DNA of 64,000 bases from Pelodera strongyloides (Eukaryota > Nematoda > Chromadorea > Rhabditida > Rhabditidae), in the NCBI GenBank assembly GCA_036852015.1, contig JAANDG010000347.1, positions 1 to 64,000 on the forward strand. Direction: 5' to 3'. The notes under the pieces are model-generated. The model did not search any database. It worked only from the letters and a program-made list of their open reading frames with translations, and was not told where the DNA came from. The stretch's first letter is position 1, and the number at the start of each line of letters is the position of its first letter. The position numbers were made by a program, and so were the translations under genes. Positions 1 to 30,570 of the stretch are shown piece by piece.

Positions 1-168
1 AAATAATCGATTGAAAAAGAATTATATCTCCGTGATTTTTTGAAGCGTTTTGACATAAAGAGTAAAAAACGGCAAAGAAAGCAAATGCTAACCTATAGAA
101 AATGTGTAAACAATTTTGACGCTTGTTATTGTTTAACCGTTTTTCCATTTTGAAGTATTTTTTAATGA

Positions 169-21779
<21,611 letters not shown>

Positions 21780-21801
21780 TATTGTAGAAAAATCTGGTAG
21801 G

Positions 21802-21971
21802 TTAAAGCGAAATTCTAGCCCCTTTGGAAAATTTGCATATGATAAGCAAATCCATGTATCCTATGCTAATTGTGCACGATCGTCCACGGCAATCGTACAA
21901 AATTAGCATAGGATACATAGGATTTGCTTATCGTATGCAAATTTTCCAACGAGGCTAGCATTTCGCTTTAA
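21802..21971. mobile_element. Foldback MITE family B, copy 1
   Basis: TTAAAGCGAAATTCTAGCCC at the left mirrors GGCTAGCATTTCGCTTTAA at the right. The whole 170 bp is one imperfect palindrome centred near TGCACGATCGTCC. The TTAA ends may include the target site. It is fused at its right end to MITE A copy 5. Confidence 0.85.
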
Positions 21972-22130
21972 AGCGATATAACGGTCGGGTTTTCAAATGT
22001 ATCCTCGATAACTGAAAAAATGAATATAATAATATAATTAGACTAAAAAAAACGCGCAGTGTTTGCGTATACTACATTAGAATACAGCGTCCAGCATACT
22101 TTTCGAAAACTGGTTGTTGTACCGCTTTCA
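21968..22130. mobile_element. MITE family A, copy 5
   Basis: Left end TTTAAAGCGATATAACGGTC, right end CGAAAACTGGTTGTTGTACC then GCTTT, and a central CGCGCAGTGTTTGC motif. Confidence 0.8.
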
Positions 22131-22449
22131 TAGATGTTGCAAATACCATTTAAAGGTCCATGCCCATGGAAAATACATTTTCTGAATTACGAACAATTGG
22201 AGCCTCCGGGCCTGAACCTTTAATATAGTACAAAGCTCATACGCAATCTATATGCATCATTCTAAACCATCTTTTTTTTAAGTTAGCAACAAATCTTTTC
22301 TGGAACATATTCTCTATGTAAATATTTATTTCACGTTACAACTACATAATACTCATAAGTTCAACCTATATTTATTTTGCTTATTCGAAGAATTCTAACA
22401 ACGCAGTCCTAACTAGTTTGTCTAATAATTTGTTAAATTCTTCATCTGG

Positions 22450-22588
22450 CCGTATGCACGAACAGTGGGAGCTGGGAACTCTCCCGGTTGGGAGAATTTT
22501 TCGTTGATTCGCATAATCCCCCCTCCCGTTCTCTCACCCCCTACTGGGAGGCTGGGCTGGGAGTTTGCTCCCAACTCTCGTGCATACA
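22450..22588. mobile_element. Short terminal-inverted-repeat element
   Basis: GTATGCACGA (22451-22460) and TCGTGCATAC (22579-22588) are perfect inverted ends; the following GGGAG/CTCCC-rich sequence also pairs loosely. About 140 bp, no ORF. Confidence 0.55.
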
Positions 22589-23413
22589 CATACAGACACT
22601 TATGCTCTATTGCTTTTACCTATACATAATGATCCACCTTGTGATAGTCTCACCCGAAATAGTCATCAATCCAGTACGATGACCGAGTTAATTCGGGTCC
22701 TGCATGGTTGTTGTTCTTTTTTTTTATTTGTTCTCCTTATTATACAGAGTTTTATAGATTTAAAGATACCAAATAGGAGTCCGCCTCTAATGTTCGCAGA
22801 CATCTGCTCAAAACTTGTTATACTAGAGTACCGTACATTATGCTCTTGTTCATATGCTATATCTATATCCTAACATTTGATGCATTCGCCATATTTTCAT
22901 GGAACCAAGTAAAGTACATATTCAGTTAAGTATGGCAAGTAAAATAATGAGATTAAATATTATATAATGCGCCATGTCATTCCATGAAAATACCCAGTTA
23001 ATAGAAAATGCCTTTACATTTCCGATATTTGTGATAAGAGTGCTCATTTAAATTTGTTATACATATAGCCGCTGCCTTGAGTACTCGGATACAATTTACT
23101 TATACTTTCTGGTCAATTGTTTTTTCCATTATTTCTGACCCACCGAGTGCTAATTACTAATGCAGTTATAAGAAATTAGCATGATTAAGAATGTATATTG
23201 TGTGTTTTCTTCGTTTTTTTTTGCTCTTTAATACCAATGTATTGTGTGCGGATTGAGTTCATAATATTGATGAAATGAGAACAATTTTATTTTTATATAG
23301 CACATAACGACGAAATCTCCATCCGTATTTCAGAACCAAATATTTCAGCGACCGGTATTACTAGATACGTACCTTTCCCCCCGTTCCTCGATTCTGTGAA
23401 TACGTTTTTACCA

Positions 23414-23587
23414 TTAAAGCGAAATGCTAGCCCCTTTGGAAAATTTGCATATGATAAGCAAATCCTATTATGTATCCTATGCTAATTTTGTACGATCGTC
23501 CACCGCAATCGTACAAAAATAACATAGGATACATAGGATTTGCTTATCATATGCAAATTTTCCAAAGAGGCTAGCATTTCGCTTTAA
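23414..23587. mobile_element. Foldback MITE family B, copy 2
   Basis: Same palindrome as copy 1, with TTAAAGCGAAATGCTAGCCC at the left and its reverse complement at the right. Arms of about 80 bp with few mismatches. It lies 300 bp from the end of the macro-domain gene. Confidence 0.9.
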
Positions 23588-23882
23588 CGTAACTCATTTA
23601 TCATGCTTTGTTTTGTTGTTGAACAAAGCAATTTTCACGGAAAGTAAATATACACATTGAACTGTTCTGTGGCAACAAAAACGGATTTCATATTTCAAAT
23701 CACTAAATGTCTTACGTTATTCCCAGGCCAGCAATATGTACAAAATAAAAAAAAACACAAAGAGCACATTTAGCGATTTCAGCATAACACATAACAACAA
23801 CATAATTTAGTCGTAATTTTCAAGCAAACTAAATGAGATCGGCTAGCATGTAACAGAGGAGTGGTAAAAATAAAACAAACAC

Positions 23883-26800
23883 TTACAACGAACACACAAC
23901 AAGCTTAATATCAGTGGGCTTGAAGATTTTGTCGAGAATGGAAGCAACCTGAAATAGGCATATTATTTTTATATACAGAAATCGAAGAAAACCCTGCTCT
24001 TTAGTATAGTATGGGGATATAATCATAACAAAACAGTTACATAATTAGAACTATACGGATGCAATCAAATAAAACATTATCTTTGTCTAGTATCAGTGGT
24101 CTTTGTTGCTTACGCAAGGCGGTAGACCATCTTCACTTAGAGATCAGTTCATGTGCTCCAGAAGTGCGCGAAATCTGTAATCTGACGCACTTCTGGCGCC
24201 CCCAACGTATGTCACGCATGCGAAAGTTTGAACTTTGTGTGTATAAAGTGCGCGAAATATGTAATTCCAGCTGATATACTTATGGAGCATCCTCCAATAA
24301 TCACGAATGACCAACTAATTATGAATCATTATCTAAGTACGAATGACTACATAATTACGAATCATTAATTTATCACGAATGACTAACTTTACTCCATTCA
24401 AGTCTGTCGAGTCCACATCCAATCTTCGGCATAACTACCCCGGCCACTTGCTTCTTAGTAAGATGAGCACGGAGAGCCTAAATTTAATTTGAGCCTAGAC
24501 GTAGCTCTTAAAAATAGTATTTTACGGAGTGAGAGCTACGTCTAGAAGAGTTTAATACTTTATACTACTTTCACAGTATTAGATAGAGGCTGGACAGACC
24601 CTGGGATTGTAATGGGACTCCGTCTTTACGCACGCAAAACGTTCGAAGCAAGTGTTCATGTTACAAGCTACATAGGTACAATTTCAACCTTGTTAGGGTG
24701 TAACGTATTCTATTAGTTTCCCTAACAGAGATATAATTAGGTTGTCTAGGATAGTTGTTATGACAGACATTATGCTCATTAGCATACCAATAACTAGCTA
24801 CTTATACCAGCGCCCTAGACAATGTAATCAGATCAGGTCAGAGCCTCAGCTCTGTCCCTTCGACTCTTCTATCGTCTCGTGTACAATAAAGGATTGGATT
24901 ATCTACTGTGTGCCGACATACCACTCTACAACAACTGGCGTTCAGGATGAGATTCAAGCTGGATTCAAGAAGCTACGCGATGTTCGTCGATCACATTCTA
25001 CCGAAGAAACCGACCGACTTGGCTTATGAAGACACCAAGAAGGTTTTGGAGGAGCTCTTTGGTGAGAAAGTCTCGTTGTTTCGAAGGAGGTTCAACGCAT
25101 TCCGTGTCGTGAAGGAGGAGACCGAGGATTTCAAATCGTACGCTGTGCGCGTAAATCAGCTACATGAGAGAGGACGAGTGAAGGAAATGTCGGAGGACGA
25201 CTTCAAGTGTATGTTGTTTGTGGCAGGACTTCAGGAAAACAAGTGGAAGGAGCTACGCAAAAGGCTCATACGTCGACTCGAGATCGCTGATGGTGTGAAA
25301 CTCAAGGATCTTGTAGCTGAGTGTGAATTGTCGATGTCGCTTGTGAAGGATGCTGAGGTACACGAACAAGGAACAGTCGTCGTCGCTCCAGTGTATCACG
25401 GAAACAGGAAGAAAACAAAGAAGTTCACTACATCACATGGATACCCTAGCAAGGATCACCGTGAGTCAAAGAATTCTTCGGTTAAAGGTAACTGTTTTTC
25501 GTGTGGTAAACCTGGTCATTGGTCTAACAGCTGCCCTACTGGAAAGAAGAAAGTTAAAGCTGTTGTGAAGTTGAACAAGGTCGACAATTGCCGGAAGAAG
25601 GTCACGGTGAGGATTGGGAATCAAGAGGTCGTGATGCAATTGGATACCGGCGCGGACGTTACGATTATCGATCGCAGGATATGGGGACGCTTGGGTTCGC
25701 CGTCGCTCATGGAATCTACTGTGGATCTACGTGCCGCAAATGGATCGGCTATTGAAGTCGATGGAACGTTCGATACTGTGTTCAACATCAAAGGATTCGA
25801 AGGAAAAGGTCGGTGTTATGTAACTAAGAATATTAGGCTCTTAGGAATGGAGTGGATTGACCAATTGCCGCCATTTCGGGAGGCATTCGAGGCAACTTGC
25901 TGTGCTGTTGGAACTGCAGACAATTTGGAAGACCAACTGCAAAGGAATCATCCGGACGTGTTCAAGGAAGAACTCGGAAGATGTACGAAGATGTGTGCTG
26001 AACTGGTTCTGAGGAAGGACGCGAAGCCTGTCTTTGTGCCGAAGCGAGGAGTACCGTTCGCGGTGGAGGAACTTGTGGACAAAGAGTTGGATCGTTTGGT
26101 GAGTCTGGGAGTTTTGACATCTGTTAGCTACAGTAAGTGGGCCGCACCAATTGTGACTGTTCGGAAGAAAACCGGTGCTGTGAGGATTTGTGCAGACTAC
26201 AGTACTGGATTGAACGATGCATTGGAGCTCAACCGTCATCCGCTGCCTACACCGGAAGAAATATTCACGAAGTTGAATGGAGGAATCGTGTTTTCGCAGA
26301 TCGACTTGAGGGATGCTTATCTACAAATCGAGATGGCTGAGGACAGCAAGGAGCTGTTAACAATCAACACGAAACGAGGACTCTTCCGTTATAACCGACT
26401 ACCGTTTGGGGTGAAGTCTGCCCCGGGAATTTTCCAAGGAATCATGGACAACCTGATTGCTGGAGTAGATGGATGTGCTGCCTACCTGGATGACATCGTC
26501 GTATGTGGCCGAAACAAGGAGGAGCATGACAGAAATATCCATCGCCTCTTCAAGAGAATCGAAGATTTTGGGATTCGAGTACGTCTGGAGAAGTGCTCGT
26601 TCGCCAAGGAGAGGATCAAGTTCTTGGGATTTATCGTGGATCGTCACGGCCGACGTCCAGATCCGGAAAGAACCTCAGCAATAGCAAGGATGCCCGCACC
26701 GAGAAACATACAAGAACTGGGATCGTTCTTGGGTATGGTTTCATTTTATTCGTCTTTCGTTAAAGAGATGCGTACAATGCGCGCGCCATTGGATGCTCTA

Positions 26801-29726
26801 AGGAAGAAGGACACAAAGTTTGTCTGGACTGAGGAGTGCGAGGATGTGTTCAATCGATTGAAGAAAACCATCGACTCAGATCTCCTACTCTGCCATTATG
26901 ATCCGAAGCTGCCGATTATTGTTGCTGCCGATGCGAGTGAACAAGGAATTGGAGCTGTGATCACCCATCGATTCCCAGATGGAACGGAGAAAGCTATCTG
27001 TCATGCTAGCCGTGCCCTAACAAGTGCAGAGAAGAACTACAGTCAGACGGAGAAGGAAGGACTGGCTCTGGTGTTTGCAGTACGTAAGTTCCATCGCTAC
27101 ATTTATGGTAGAAGAATTACGTTGCTAACAGATCACCGTCCCCTACTCAGCATATTCGGGAGCAAGAAAGGAGTACCAGCACACACTGCGAATAGACTTC
27201 AGCGTTGGTCGCTGCAGTTATTGGGATACGATTTCGATATCCAATACCGATCTACAACTTCGTTCGGACAAGCAGATGCACTCTCCCGTCTTATCGCCTC
27301 AAGCACGTCACCGGATGAGGATGTCGTCATCGCAAGGGTCGAAGCCGATATCGCCGCCGTGTTGGAGGAAACAACAAGCCGATTGCCAGTGTCGCTGAAG
27401 GACATTCAAGACGCAACGGAGAAGGATTTCACTTTACCAATTGTCATCGAGGCATTGAAATCTGGTAAGTGGCCTCATTGTCTTCCTGGTTCAGCATTGT
27501 TTAACTTCAGAAGTCAACAGAATCAACTGACCGTTAAGGATAATTGTCTTTTCCTTGGTCAACGGATTGTCGTACCTCGACAGCTTCGTGGTAGGATTCT
27601 GAAAATGCTGCATGATGGACACCCAGGACAGACAAGAATGAAGCTTCTCGCACGCACTTATGTCTACTGGATCGGAATGGATACGGACATCGACAGGACC
27701 GTCAAAGGATGTGTCAACTGCCAGCGCGCAGCGAAGATGCCCGTGAAGACTGAACTGACCCCATGGCCTGAAACGAATCGTCCTATGGAGAGGATTCACA
27801 TCGATTTCGCCGGACCCCAGGATGGAAGAATGTTTCTGGTCGTCGTGGATTCCTACTCTCGTTGGCCTGAGATTGTTGAAATGAAGACAACAACCGCCAG
27901 CGCAACGATTACTCAGCTGGAGTGTATTTTTGCCAGATTTGGTTACCCTGATACACTTGTTTCGGATAATGGAAGCCAGTTCACATCGAGAGAATTCGAA
28001 GACTACTGCCGTCAGAATGGAATCAAGCACCTTCGTTCATCACCGTTTCACCCGCAATCTAATGGATTGGCGGAGCGCTTTGTCGATACGTTGAAGAGAG
28101 CGCTACTGAAAATGAAGGGAGAAGTAAGTACCAGTATGGCACTACAGAAGTTCTTGATGACATACCGTTCGACGCCATGCCCGTCTACGAAAGGACAACG
28201 ATCACCAAGTGAGTTATTCATAGGTCGAAAGTTAACTACTCCTATCTCTCGCCTTGTAAATAGATCTAAGGATGTCGTTCGTCTGCAAGGAAGTAAGACG
28301 AAGATGGCACAGGAATACAATCGCCGTCATGGAGCACAGAAGAAGAAGTTCAATATCGATGAATGTGTCTACGCGCGTGACTACCGTCAGCCGTCGAAGC
28401 CATCGTGGACTCCAGGACGCGTTGTGAAGACCCGTGGAAGATCAATGTACGACGTGGAGATCAGCAATGGAATTGTATGGAGACGCCATGCAAATCAACT
28501 CCGTCCGAGAAGCTGTGAGGATGCCATGAAGATATTCTGTGAAGAATTCGACATCGAGCCGAAGCCAAAGGACCCCGAAGTTGATGATGCTGCCCCCGAC
28601 GTGTTCACGGATCTGCCATCGACATTGGATCGAATGCTAGAGGATCGCACCCAGGACGAGACAACGCCGCCGACGTCGCCGCTGCCGGATCGACCCAGGA
28701 GGACTCGTCAGCCAACAAGAAGATTAATTGTTGATCCGTCTAAGCAAACTTACTCTCTTAATTAAGAAGGGAGATGTTAGGGTGTAACGTATTCTATTAG
28801 TTTCCCTAACAGAGATATAATTAGGTTGTCTAGGATAGTTGTTATGACAGACATTATGCTCATTAGCATACCAATAACTAGCTACTTATACCAGCGCCCT
28901 AGACAATGTAATCAGATCAGGTCAGAGCCTCAGCTCTGTCCCTTCGACTCTTCTATCGTCTCGTGTACAATAAAGGATTGGATTATCTACTGTGTGCCGA
29001 CATACCACTCTACAACAATTTCAACCTCAAGACTCTCGGTTAGAGATTTGTAGGTTGGCTTCAGACGGTAAGTCTTCTTCGTAACAAGATAGCAGATCTC
29101 TCGTTCCTTCCGAGTCAGGGTTAGCAGACAGCCGTGGCCCGCACCTAAATAATGGATGGTATATTAAAAAACACTTCAAGTGGTTCAATTCAACTCTCGT
29201 ATTAACCTAAAGCGATATTCCCACTCCATATGTTGCGTACAAATTAAGATCACTTTAATAAGCGCGCAGTAGTTTGCATACAGTACATGGGAATTAAAGC
29301 GGCCGGCATCCGTTTCAAAACCGACTATCGTAAGGAATATAATGAATCTGCAAACAACCACACCCTTTGCATTCTCCACGGCGACTTGTTTCTTAAGGTC
29401 TTCCACCCCTCCGAATCTCTTCTTAAACTCAACAGCGATTCCCTTTCCCATCCTGCAACAAAAATTATAGATATCTCCAAAATGCATTTTCCCATTGTAC
29501 AAACAAACGCTGGACAGTGCAGTAATACATTGTATTTCCATCATGCAGATCGTATAACAACTATGTTAGGTCGCTAAGATCTAGCCCGCAAGACTTACGC
29601 AAACCGAAAATACAGTACAACTCACACGCAATCCCTACTAATGCAATGTGCCAGTGCATATTCCTTCAGATCATCTTCTTCTGCAATGGTAAACATGTTG
29701 CCCTGTCGAAGCTCGATAGCTGTCAT
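23883..29726 (-). CDS. oard1: OARD1/TARG1-like macro-domain ADP-ribose hydrolase
   Basis: Small macro-domain protein of the OARD1 (TARG1, C6orf130) type, which removes ADP-ribose from acidic side chains and deacylates O-acetyl-ADP-ribose. Exons in transcript order: 29626-29726, 29364-29452, 29026-29144, 24388-24477, 23883-23948; phases agree and give about 154 residues (human 152). Recognisable blocks: ALAHCISRDC, MGKGIAVEFKKRFGG (ADP-ribose loop), CYLVTKKTYRLKPTY with the family Lys, MPKIGCGLDRLEW (catalytic loop with the family Asp) and the end TDIKLVVCSL. GTTGTAG|GAAGG before the ATG looks like a (trans-)splice acceptor. A 4.3-kb Ty3/gypsy element in the opposite orientation starts 8 bp past the exon-3 donor (GAG|gttgaaat), so the frame may survive if that intron is still spliced. 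With the donor at GAG the length matches human exactly; an alternative donor, ATT|gtacct, would have been broken by the insertion. Confidence 0.88.
24298..24385. repeat. Degenerate tandem repeat beside exon 4 of the macro-domain gene
   Basis: Several copies of an ACGAATGACTA / ACGAATCATTA unit separated by TAATT run into the splice donor at 24382-24387. Confidence 0.6.
24691..24933 (+). repeat. 5' LTR
   Basis: 243 bp, TG...CA ends. A short internal palindrome ATGCTCATTAGCAT lies near 24772. AATAAAGG near 24887 fits a poly(A) signal. A TGG two bases downstream of the LTR could start a primer-binding site. Confidence 0.95.
24908..28765 (+). CDS. Gag-Pol polyprotein of Ty3/gypsy element (Gag N-terminus missing)
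   Basis: Open frame of up to 1,285 codons. The listed ATG lies inside the LTR; real homology starts just past the LTR at KLDSRSYAMFVDHILPKKP, the middle of a Gag domain, so roughly the first hundred Gag residues of relatives are absent. Then: CCHC zinc knuckle CFSCGKPGHWSNSCP (about residue 195), protease LDTGADVTI (about 243), RT with YLDDIVV (about 525), RNase H with AADASEQG (about 675) and LTDHRPL, integrase with an HHCC zinc finger (CVNCQ) and a DDE core (IHIDFAG, SDNGSQF, LAERFVDTLKRA, about 963-1056), and a C-terminal tail. No stops or frameshifts. Gag and Pol share one frame without a visible shift site. How translation starts is unclear. Confidence 0.93.
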   Translation: MCRHTTLQQLAFRMRFKLDSRSYAMFVDHILPKKPTDLAYEDTKKVLEELFGEKVSLFRRRFNAFRVVKEETEDFKSYAVRVNQLHERGRVKEMSEDDFKCMLFVAGLQENKWKELRKRLIRRLEIADGVKLKDLVAECELSMSLVKDAEVHEQGTVVVAPVYHGNRKKTKKFTTSHGYPSKDHRESKNSSVKGNCFSCGKPGHWSNSCPTGKKKVKAVVKLNKVDNCRKKVTVRIGNQEVVMQLDTGADVTIIDRRIWGRLGSPSLMESTVDLRAANGSAIEVDGTFDTVFNIKGFEGKGRCYVTKNIRLLGMEWIDQLPPFREAFEATCCAVGTADNLEDQLQRNHPDVFKEELGRCTKMCAELVLRKDAKPVFVPKRGVPFAVEELVDKELDRLVSLGVLTSVSYSKWAAPIVTVRKKTGAVRICADYSTGLNDALELNRHPLPTPEEIFTKLNGGIVFSQIDLRDAYLQIEMAEDSKELLTINTKRGLFRYNRLPFGVKSAPGIFQGIMDNLIAGVDGCAAYLDDIVVCGRNKEEHDRNIHRLFKRIEDFGIRVRLEKCSFAKERIKFLGFIVDRHGRRPDPERTSAIARMPAPRNIQELGSFLGMVSFYSSFVKEMRTMRAPLDALRKKDTKFVWTEECEDVFNRLKKTIDSDLLLCHYDPKLPIIVAADASEQGIGAVITHRFPDGTEKAICHASRALTSAEKNYSQTEKEGLALVFAVRKFHRYIYGRRITLLTDHRPLLSIFGSKKGVPAHTANRLQRWSLQLLGYDFDIQYRSTTSFGQADALSRLIASSTSPDEDVVIARVEADIAAVLEETTSRLPVSLKDIQDATEKDFTLPIVIEALKSGKWPHCLPGSALFNFRSQQNQLTVKDNCLFLGQRIVVPRQLRGRILKMLHDGHPGQTRMKLLARTYVYWIGMDTDIDRTVKGCVNCQRAAKMPVKTELTPWPETNRPMERIHIDFAGPQDGRMFLVVVDSYSRWPEIVEMKTTTASATITQLECIFARFGYPDTLVSDNGSQFTSREFEDYCRQNGIKHLRSSPFHPQSNGLAERFVDTLKRALLKMKGEVSTSMALQKFLMTYRSTPCPSTKGQRSPSELFIGRKLTTPISRLVNRSKDVVRLQGSKTKMAQEYNRRHGAQKKKFNIDECVYARDYRQPSKPSWTPGRVVKTRGRSMYDVEISNGIVWRRHANQLRPRSCEDAMKIFCEEFDIEPKPKDPEVDDAAPDVFTDLPSTLDRMLEDRTQDETTPPTSPLPDRPRRTRQPTRRLIVDPSKQTYSLN
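28764..28774 (+). promoter_or_regulatory. Polypurine tract
   Basis: AAGAAGGGAGA immediately before the 3' LTR, overlapping the polyprotein stop codon: the expected primer site for plus-strand synthesis. Confidence 0.85.
28775..29017 (+). repeat. 3' LTR
   Basis: Same 243 bp as the 5' LTR, followed by the 10-bp target duplication ATTTCAACCT, which overlaps the last two bases of exon 3 of the macro-domain gene. Confidence 0.95.
29209..29330. mobile_element. MITE family A, copy 6 (shortened)
   Basis: TAAAGCGATATTCCCACTCC at the left; AAGCGCGCAGTAGTTTGC and CATCCGTTTCAAAACCGACT towards the right. In intron 2 of the macro-domain gene. Confidence 0.65.
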
Positions 29727-30570
29727 CCTTCCTACAACGATACTAAAGCAACTTCACGTAACCTACCGCAAACATGATTAACAAAAGACTCACTTAAAGA
29801 AACCTACAGTTACAACCATACTATATTTTCACTTCATCGTTTCAGGATCAAATAGCATATAGTTACTATATATTACAAAACAAATACATCCATTAAAATA
29901 CATCGAGTACCTTACAAGTCTAATTCCAAGAACATTCTTTGAGTAAAAAATCATTTTTTATTCCAGTAACAAACAATTCAAAGAGATCTTCAAAGTAACA
30001 ATTTAGAAAATAACCTCGAGAGATAGACTGACACAAAATAACGCATGGTTAGCGCAGCATACTCTATAAATATCCATAAACTCTAGTTCCCACTTCTACC
30101 ACATAGTATTAGAGTGTACGTGTGAAAATTTGGCAGAGTGGATAATACACAAAACTTGGTACTGATGTCACTCGATAACATATCGTCGCGAAACACTATT
30201 AGGCTTATTGAGGCTCCGCAACACTTCCACAGCATAAAATCAGTCTAGGTGTCAAGGATAGAGAAATATGTCTCATTAAATCCTATCACTTCTGGGTATT
30301 TTCAACCAGAGGACAGTAACTACTGAAAGACATAATATACACATGGTATGGATGGGGTACGTGCTAAATGATCATGAAAAACAAGATCGACAACCAGCAG
30401 AGCGGAAAATACTCAACAGTTATCAACAATTATTATTATACTCATGCGCCTTCCCACCCCATTTATCAAATATTATCAAGAAATTAAAAACAATAACTTC
30501 AAAACTGCCCAAAAATTACAGCAAGACAAATTTGCAAAACCCAAGCAGGGAAGCACGCTCTATGCTCTAT
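29727..30570. other. Intergenic, between two minus-strand genes
   Basis: AT-rich; no coding similarity or obvious repeat. It should hold the 3' UTR of the 40-exon gene and the promoter or spliced-leader site of the macro-domain gene. Confidence 0.6.

Larger units (their letters stand above)
21780..23882. other. Intergenic region between convergent DAPK and macro-domain genes
   Basis: No coding similarity. It carries two copies of foldback family B (21802-21971, 23414-23587), one MITE A (21968-22130) and a short terminal-inverted-repeat element near 22450-22588. The first foldback starts 22 bp past the DAPK stop, so it is probably in the 3' UTR. Confidence 0.7.
24691..29017 (+). mobile_element. 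Ty3/gypsy LTR retrotransposon, apparently recent insertion
   Basis: A 4,327-bp element with 243-bp LTRs at 24691-24933 and 28775-29017, both TGTTAG...ACA and identical as far as I can read. The 10-bp ATTTCAACCT lies directly outside each LTR (24681-24690, 29018-29027). A purine tract precedes the 3' LTR. One long uninterrupted ORF encodes partial Gag, protease, RT, RNase H and integrase in the Ty3 order (integrase last). Identical LTRs and an open pol mean recent movement. It lies antisense in the macro-domain gene. Confidence 0.97.
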
